Part shown: piece after piece, positions 61,901-64,000 of the stretch
How positions within the stretch are numbered: the first letter of the stretch is position 1
Layout of the letters: every line of letters starts with the position of its first letter
NCBI GenBank assembly: GCA_030248225.1
Contig: JASANE010024940.1
Coordinates: 124,001-188,000 of the forward strand
Source of the DNA: Trileptium ribeirensis
Taxonomy: Eukaryota > Nematoda > Enoplea > Enoplida > Thoracostomopsidae
Direction of reading: 5' to 3'
Length of the DNA: 64,000 bases
The notes under the pieces: generated by a model
Seen by the model: only the letters and a program-made list of their open reading frames with translations
The model's database searches: none
What the model was told of the DNA's origin: nothing
Program-made: the position numbers and the translations under genes

Positions 61901-62380
61901 AAAACACTTTTAATTACTCTATAATGTGCTGTTATTAATTATGGAAGACTCTCTGTGTTGCCGGTATGGGTTGTGGACCTACGGCTGGCTATGTAATTTT
62001 GAGCACGGCTATCAGAGTCTGCGAAACAACACCTAAATTCTTATTATTATCTGCTAAATTTCAGAATGTTTATATATTTTACGAACGTATAAAAAAATAT
62101 TTGCTGCATAGCACTATATATTGAATAAATAAAACGACACTGAAAATAGGCATAATTAAATATAAATCTAAATGTTTCATCGTTTCTGCTTATGTATTTT
62201 CAAAATTATTGCCTTACTGATATATTACATGTATTACTGATATTTGAGATGTGGACGAATGTGTTGCGGGAACTCACGGATGTAGCTCTGATAAAGAAAT
62301 ATGTGTCAATATCGTTGGCGAAGAAAAACATCGCTGCGAATGCATCGAAGGCTACCATCGTATCAACGATGTTTGTAGTA
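31806..62380 (+). CDS. calcium-binding EGF array, fibrillin/fibulin-like (17 modules, 3' incomplete)
   Basis: Seventeen exons, each encoding one cbEGF module of 42-51 residues, all phase 1 in and phase 1 out, at 31806, 32477, 34454, 36664, 40282, 43412, 44384, 47963, 48763, 50204, 51119, 53677, 56180, 58707, 59432, 61077 and 62249; a likely 60-codon Cys-free exon lies at 40960. Modules begin with the calcium-binding signature D-x-D/N-E-C and most keep the Asn/Asp-hydroxylation consensus C-x-D/N-x4-Y/F-x-C. Tandem cbEGFs form rigid calcium-stabilised rods in secreted matrix proteins, so an extracellular role is expected. No TB, vWFA, SEA or transmembrane domain is seen in the window, so fibrillin, fibulin and MUA-3/MUP-4-like families cannot be told apart. 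Counting 818 residues here, the gene runs off the right edge. Confidence 0.9.
32477..32605 (+). CDS. cbEGF module 2
   Basis: ATTGTCAG acceptor, GTAAAT donor, 43 codons. DIDECSDSGLNNC, short Cys2-Cys3 loop, CVNTDGAFRC, six Cys. N-C-T is a possible N-glycosylation site. Confidence 0.93.
32730..33600. repeat. repeat-rich intron segment with internal tandem duplication
   Basis: Opens with GAGCGAGCAAGCGAGCGAG and TGTCTGTCTGTGTGTC simple repeats. A segment at about 33195-33312 (AAATGTGTGTTTTTTATTG ... CAAATATTTTTTACACTTC) repeats at about 33380-33497 (GAATGTGTGTTTATTGTTG ... CAAATATTTTTTCACACTTC). ORFs of about 120 codons on both strands reflect this duplication and are not supported as genes. Confidence 0.55.
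34454..34579 (+). CDS. cbEGF module 3
   Basis: AATTGCAG acceptor, GTAGTG donor (weak), 42 codons. DIDECSIGENTC, CLNIVGSYTC, six Cys; N-G-T sequon after Cys5. Confidence 0.92.
34876..35075 (-). repeat. GC-rich repeat segment
   Basis: C-rich on the plus strand in an AT-rich intron; words such as CGAGGCTCCGACC and a terminal ATGTATGATATA are shared in spirit with 40440-40915 (inverted) and 54590-54815. Family unknown. Confidence 0.4.
36664..36792 (+). CDS. cbEGF module 4
   Basis: ACTCTAG acceptor, GTGAGG donor, 43 codons. DIDECADQSHTC, CINEPGGYRC, six Cys. Confidence 0.93.
37990..38120 (-). pseudogene. transposase zinc-finger-like C-terminus
   Basis: On the minus strand this reads CSSCSGLYPDC, then WNACKDCGPWAHKMCG and a stop. 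The spacing C-x2-C...W-x2-C-x2-C-x2-W-x-H-x2-C is the PHD-like finger at the end of many pogo-superfamily transposases. It is in a different frame from the 38269-38712 fragment, so a frameshift or lost intron separates them. Confidence 0.55.
38269..38712 (-). pseudogene. transposase C-terminal fragment, pogo-like
   Basis: Minus-strand frame open from a stop near 38710 to 38269, without an ATG. It begins CPLDFNAIPDAPF, matching the G-I-x-P-x-x-x-x-A-I-P-D-x-A-F region found near the C-terminus of pogo/Tigger/jerky-type DDE transposases. Just upstream, AGHRFGI appears in another frame, as expected if a frameshift broke the gene. The catalytic DDE region is not visible upstream, so the gene is dead. 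Confidence 0.6.
40282..40431 (+). CDS. cbEGF module 5, degenerate (Cys5 and Cys6 missing)
   Basis: TTTTTCAG acceptor, GTATGA donor, 50 codons, phase 1-1. DIDECGVKQDDC and CSNTMGSFIC are intact, but the next Cys is Pro (CEPPPGF) and the last is Ile (DVIEG). These two residues are disulfide partners in EGF domains, so the C-terminal hairpin has lost its bridge while Cys1-4 and calcium ligands stay. Confidence 0.88.
40440..40915 (+). repeat. GC-rich composite repeat with T-tract module
   Basis: A segment of CAATTTTTCCC-type T-tracts (40560-40640) then GCGTGCGCCCGGGCGG and a G-rich run with repeated GCCTCAGGGG / GCCTCGGGGG words. Related composites are at 42630-43000 (same orientation) and 53930-54215 (inverted). 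Confidence 0.55.
40960..41139 (+). CDS. likely Cys-free spacer exon with furin-type site
   Basis: ATAACAG acceptor and an open frame entered in phase 1, as EGF module 5 leaves it. It encodes a charged segment rich in Q, N and D (YQRNKQYQWDVIQKRQQF...) with no Cys and an R-K-R-R motif at 41100-41111. Two donors are possible. GTAAGC at 41127 is stronger but gives phase 0. GTATCC at 41140 is weaker but makes a 180-nt phase 1-1 exon that joins EGF module 6 in frame; I use the second. Coding status rests on open frame, phase and composition. Confidence 0.4.
42295..42777 (-). other. unrecognised 160-codon antisense ORF
   Basis: Open frame on the minus strand inside the intron before EGF module 6. 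The part from about 42295 to 42650 has a protein-like composition (for example SDAFVSDCEALAGWIKLFPL), but I cannot place it in a family. Its 5' part overlaps a composite repeat, so a decayed transposon is the likeliest origin. Confidence 0.2.
42630..43000 (+). repeat. composite repeat with 10-bp phased T-tracts
   Basis: A G-rich head (GGGTGTGGGGTGTAGATGG), about 130 bp of T-tracts centred near 42751, 42759, 42769, 42780, 42789, 42801, 42809, 42818, 42827, 42838, 42849 and 42859, then CACGCGAGTTCGGTGGCGG. The spacing averages about 10 bp. Confidence 0.6.
43412..43564 (+). CDS. cbEGF module 6
   Basis: ATGTTGCAG acceptor, GTAGGT donor, 51 codons. DINECENVTNEC (N-V-T sequon), long KGG-type Cys2-Cys3 loop, CHNNWGSYNC, six Cys. 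Confidence 0.93.
44384..44524 (+). CDS. cbEGF module 7
   Basis: ATTTATAG acceptor, GTAAAA donor, 47 codons. DVNECDAGTDDC, KGG-type long Cys2-Cys3 loop, CNNTVGGYKC (N-N-T sequon), six Cys. Confidence 0.93.
44925..47440. repeat. satellite array, 70-bp unit, about 36 copies
   Basis: Unit: AGTAAGCGCGAGGAATTTTT, TTCATCGCAGATAAGTAAAC, AGCATTAATGGTATGTTGTG, CTGAGTAAAG. Copies are nearly identical, so expansion is recent. Marker variants CATCGCCG, then AATAAGCG, then CGTCGCAG in successive units recur at about 45580, 46140 and 46700 (560 bp, eight units) and at 46979 (four units on). Antisense ORFs in it are artefacts. It lies in the intron between modules 7 and 8. Confidence 0.97.
47963..48088 (+). 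CDS. cbEGF module 8
   Basis: TTATTGTAG acceptor, GTAGGT donor, 42 codons. Starts EVNEC, with Glu instead of the usual Asp/Asn at the first ligand position; CINKAGSYDC; six Cys, short loop. Confidence 0.92.
48763..48906 (+). CDS. cbEGF module 9
   Basis: TTTTTCAG acceptor, GTAACA donor, 48 codons. DVDECSKAMDDC, KGG-type long loop, CENTDGGYNC, six Cys. Confidence 0.93.
50204..50350 (+). CDS. cbEGF module 10
   Basis: TTATTACAG acceptor, GTATGT donor, 49 codons. DIDECTAEQQKQC, QGG-type long loop, CENVPGGFGC, six Cys. Confidence 0.93.
50650..50770. repeat. short tandem duplication in intron
   Basis: GTAATGATTTGTCAGACCGC...CATAATCAGT occurs twice in a row (about 50654-50700 and 50717-50759). The region just before (50420-50620) has a further loose duplication around ATAGCTGTTTGACGAC / ACAGCTGTTTGACGAC. 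Confidence 0.7.
51119..51247 (+). CDS. cbEGF module 11
   Basis: TTTGATAG acceptor, GTATGA donor, 43 codons. DVDECVSDNDNDC, short loop, CLNTLGGYQC, six Cys. Confidence 0.93.
51610..51975. repeat. CAAATTTT-rich foldback repeat, copy 2
   Basis: AAATTTG/CAAATTT words on both strands, with TTTGAAAGCATTTTTTC and a terminal AAAATTTGAACAAAAAGTTT followed by GAACCTGTGAACAC; closest to the copy at 62640-62965 (TTTGAGCTTGTGAACGC). Confidence 0.45.
53677..53802 (+). CDS. cbEGF module 12
   Basis: AATTTCAG acceptor, GTATGT donor, 42 codons. DADECMAGYHDC; CKNTHGSHTC has His where the hydroxylation/packing aromatic should be; six Cys. The last base is A, so the next module starts with Asn. Confidence 0.92.
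53930..54215 (-). repeat. composite repeat with phased A-tracts (inverted copy)
   Basis: Minus-strand copy of the family at 42630-43000 and 40440-40915. A-tracts start near 54024, 54036, 54048, 54058, 54070, 54079, 54091, 54099, 54110 and 54130, next to GCCGCACGCGCC and a C-rich tail. Confidence 0.55.
54590..54815 (-). repeat. GC-rich repeat segment
   Basis: C-rich plus-strand stretch with TGAGGCCTCGAACCC and GGCGCTGGTCTACC words, ending GCATGTATAATATA, like the ends at 35070 and 40905. No ORF supported. Confidence 0.4.
56180..56308 (+). CDS. cbEGF module 13
   Basis: GTATTTCAG acceptor, GTAAGC donor, 43 codons. NIDECAVGLHTC (Asn from the A-ending exon 12), CHDTIGSFVC with Asp at the hydroxylation site, six Cys. 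Confidence 0.93.
56634..56876. repeat. tandem duplication, unit about 120 bp
   Basis: GTACAGAAGTTTAAGCAGCG ... CATGGTGAAGAAGTCACCTT TAACAGCACA is present twice, near-identical (about 56644-56753 and 56775-56870), joined by GGGCACAGTACAGCATATTTC. Confidence 0.85.
57490..57570 (+). repeat. possible tRNA-like B box
   Basis: GGTTCGATTCC at about 57537-57547 is a perfect Pol III B box, but no convincing A box or cloverleaf is seen upstream. Possibly a SINE fragment. Confidence 0.2.
58707..58832 (+). CDS. cbEGF module 14
   Basis: TTATTGCAG acceptor, GTACTT donor, 42 codons. DIDECLTQTDTC, CKNTDGSFLC, six Cys. The exon's last 20 bases are repeated in the following intron. Confidence 0.92.
58833..58920 (+). 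repeat. intronic copies of the module 14 exon end
   Basis: GATGACACATGC, the codons for the exon end (D-D-T-C), reappear at about 58848, 58869 and, altered, 58900, with CAGATAGT/CAAATAG in place of the donor CAGGTACT. Confidence 0.8.
59432..59557 (+). CDS. cbEGF module 15
   Basis: TCTGTTTTAG acceptor, GTAAGA donor, 42 codons. EVDECATNTHDC (Glu at first ligand), CENTPGSYKC, six Cys. Confidence 0.93.
60352..60860. repeat. dispersed repeat with large imperfect palindrome
   Basis: 60352-60470 resembles 7598-7716. Next, 60645-60698 and 60745-60797 are imperfect inverted arms of about 50 bp (core GTTAAGAGATTTGTAC and GTACAAATCTCTTAAC) around a loop of about 46 bp. Likely a foldback transposon remnant. 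Confidence 0.7.
61077..61202 (+). CDS. cbEGF module 16
   Basis: CATTTACAG acceptor, GTAAAT donor, 42 codons. DIDECITGNHNC, CVNHIGGFTC, six Cys. Confidence 0.93.
62249..62380 (+). CDS. cbEGF module 17 (last in window)
   Basis: Preceded by ATATTTGAG, a GAG acceptor; donor GTATGT, 44 codons, phase 1-1. DVDECVAGTHGC and six Cys, but the Cys3-Cys4 segment is CVNIVGEEKHRC: two residues longer and without the aromatic. The phase-1 donor implies more exons to the right. Confidence 0.88.
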
Positions 62381-62639
62381 GTATGTTTATTGCTTGTGTG
62401 GAGTATTTTTTAATTGTTTTCAACATTGAACTCGCCAAATATGAGATATCCTTTAAACACCGAAATATTAAAAAAACAAAATTTATCATACTGCAGTTCG
62501 CACAGTACTCTTCACAGTTCGACCGCAAACTCGATACTAAAGGTCAGATTTATTTTCCAGAACCAAATCACAGATTCCTAAAAATTGGCTGGAGTAAAAA
62601 TTAATGCGTATTGCCGAAACATTTTGACATTCCTAATGT

Positions 62640-62965
62640 GTTTAGATCGTAATTTCTAAGAAAATAGTTTCACTGAATTATACAATGAAAATTAGGATGC
62701 GTTTATCGTTCAAAATTTTCTTCAAATTTTCATAAAAAATTTGACTGAGATATTTAAAAGAATTCCAATGTTTCGAATTTTCGAGCTCAAAGTTTATCAG
62801 AAAATATATCGCGTCGATGATTCGCCTAATGTATATTCTTGAAAAGTTTGAACAGTGTTCACATGTTCAAACTTACCAAAATGCAAACAGGATGCTTTCA
62901 AATTTTGAGCAAGATTTGATCAAAATTTGAACAAAAAATTTGAGCTTGTGAACGCGCGTTTATAA
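62640..62965. repeat. CAAATTTT-rich foldback repeat, copy 3
   Basis: Left part CAAAATTTTCTTCAAATTTT, central GAACAGTGTTCACATGTTC (itself near-palindromic), right part TTTGAACAAAAAATTTGAGC then TTGTGAACGCGCG. Same family as copies at 19240 and 51610. Confidence 0.45.
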
Positions 62966-64000
62966 ACTTACATTATGTCTGTAATTCATGCGGATAAATT
63001 ATGCATAACGTTACCTTCATTTATGTTTCGAAAATTGTAGGATTTTGGATCAAGAAACAAATACAGGGTGACGGAGGCGTTTATTCGAGACTTTATTACA
63101 TTGCGGGTTGTATACATCTTTTCAAATGAACATTAGCCAAAGTATGATGATTTGCGGGGAAATGTGGTATAAAACGAGATATCTATAGCTTTCAACTAAA
63201 CCGAGACTGACGATCCAATTGACAGCTACTCTTTCCATACAAAACAGAACAACTTAATAGTTCGTGATGTTTTTTTGAACTTAGGCAAAATGTATACTTG
63301 CATATATTTTACGCTTCAGTGATATTATACTATCGGTGACGTCCGGAACTAAGAAATGCAAAATCATGTATTCTACAAATGCAAGCGCAAACTACACGCA
63401 GTAATCTTATTAATAAATATGACATCATTTCTGGTTGTTAATGTGTGGAACTAGCGCTGTACGTAGTCCGTTGGGAATGAAGTTACGATTGGTACGACAG
63501 TTCATACAACCTAGTCCCCGATAACCACGACTGCTGCGTCATTGGTCTGTTGCGGCTTACAGCCAGCTAGGTTGACGATAACGTCTGACGGAAAAAATGT
63601 ATACTATTAATGTGTACCCTGTTTTACCTTGTTTACCATTAACGAACAGTTCGCTTAATCAAAATGCGTAGTAAGGAACAGTGTGACTGCTGTACAAAAA
63701 GTTTAATTTGAGGGCTAAAATATGAAAGCATTAATAATCATTTACCTTTATAATGCTGATAGAATCGGGAGTTTCATATATATAATTTCGCATAAATACT
63801 CATATAACTTCATATTAAAACGTTATCGTCTATAGTCCAGTAAGAGGCACATATAAAGCGATTAAATTTTTTGTTGAAGGTACGTGGTAGTGAACCAAAT
63901 TACCTATAATAATGATATAAAACCTTGTTGAAGCAATTATTTGTCAAATCCGCTTATTTTGAACCAACACCTTGCCGGTTTAATTGCTGTCATTAACAAC
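62966..64000. other. 3' flank of window, no exon seen
   Basis: No further D-x-D-E-C-type exon and no other domain is visible after 62380. This is probably intron of the continuing EGF gene. Confidence 0.5.

Overview
The window looks like nuclear DNA of a nematode. The main reason is a four-exon minus-strand gene for a nematode-type cuticle collagen: an N-terminal membrane-anchored domain ending in the F-K-V-x-T-x-x-x-W motif, Gly-X-Y blocks split by Cys-bearing interruptions, and a short Cys-rich tail after G-N-D-A-x-Y-C. The DNA is AT-rich, most introns are 0.5-5 kb, and splice acceptors are varied (CAG, TAG, one GAG) rather than the uniform TTTTCAG of Caenorhabditis. I infer a large-intron nematode outside the rhabditids. 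A clade I/mermithid-like worm is possible, but I cannot prove a species. || Layout. 283-12343 (minus): cuticle collagen, exons 12343-12185, 9586-9322, 6219-5494 and 722-283, exactly 530 codons with the stop. It is much longer than a usual cuticle collagen because about 190 charged, non-collagenous residues sit between the first two triple-helical blocks. 12344-23988: a divergent intergenic region with no gene I can support. 24040-26483 (plus): signal peptide and a C-type-lectin-like domain over three exons. 31806-62380 (plus): seventeen calcium-binding EGF modules, each on its own symmetric phase 1-1 exon, plus one likely Cys-free exon carrying R-K-R-R after module 5. The gene probably continues past the right edge. 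|| One gene or two. The lectin exons end in phase 1 and could splice straight into the EGF exons, giving one secreted chain of more than 1,000 residues. But the last lectin exon also reads into a stop at 26492, and a signal-peptide-like exon with a phase-1 GTAAGT donor lies at 28381-28486. Two adjacent genes, or two promoters of one gene, are equally open. || Introns are full of repeats: a 64-bp satellite with a 192-bp higher-order period (28.5-29.6 kb), a 70-bp satellite of about 36 copies with 560-bp higher-order structure (44.9-47.4 kb), a 2.28-kb pogo-like DNA transposon relic with terminal inverted repeats and TA target sites (37375-39650), two copies of a 509-bp MITE flanked by TTA, several foldback elements, GC-rich composite repeats with roughly 10-bp phased T-tracts, and tRNA-like Pol III fragments. 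|| Both protein systems are extracellular matrix: the collagen belongs to the cuticle, and the EGF chain looks like a fibrillin/fibulin-class secreted protein. The sequence does not show that they interact.
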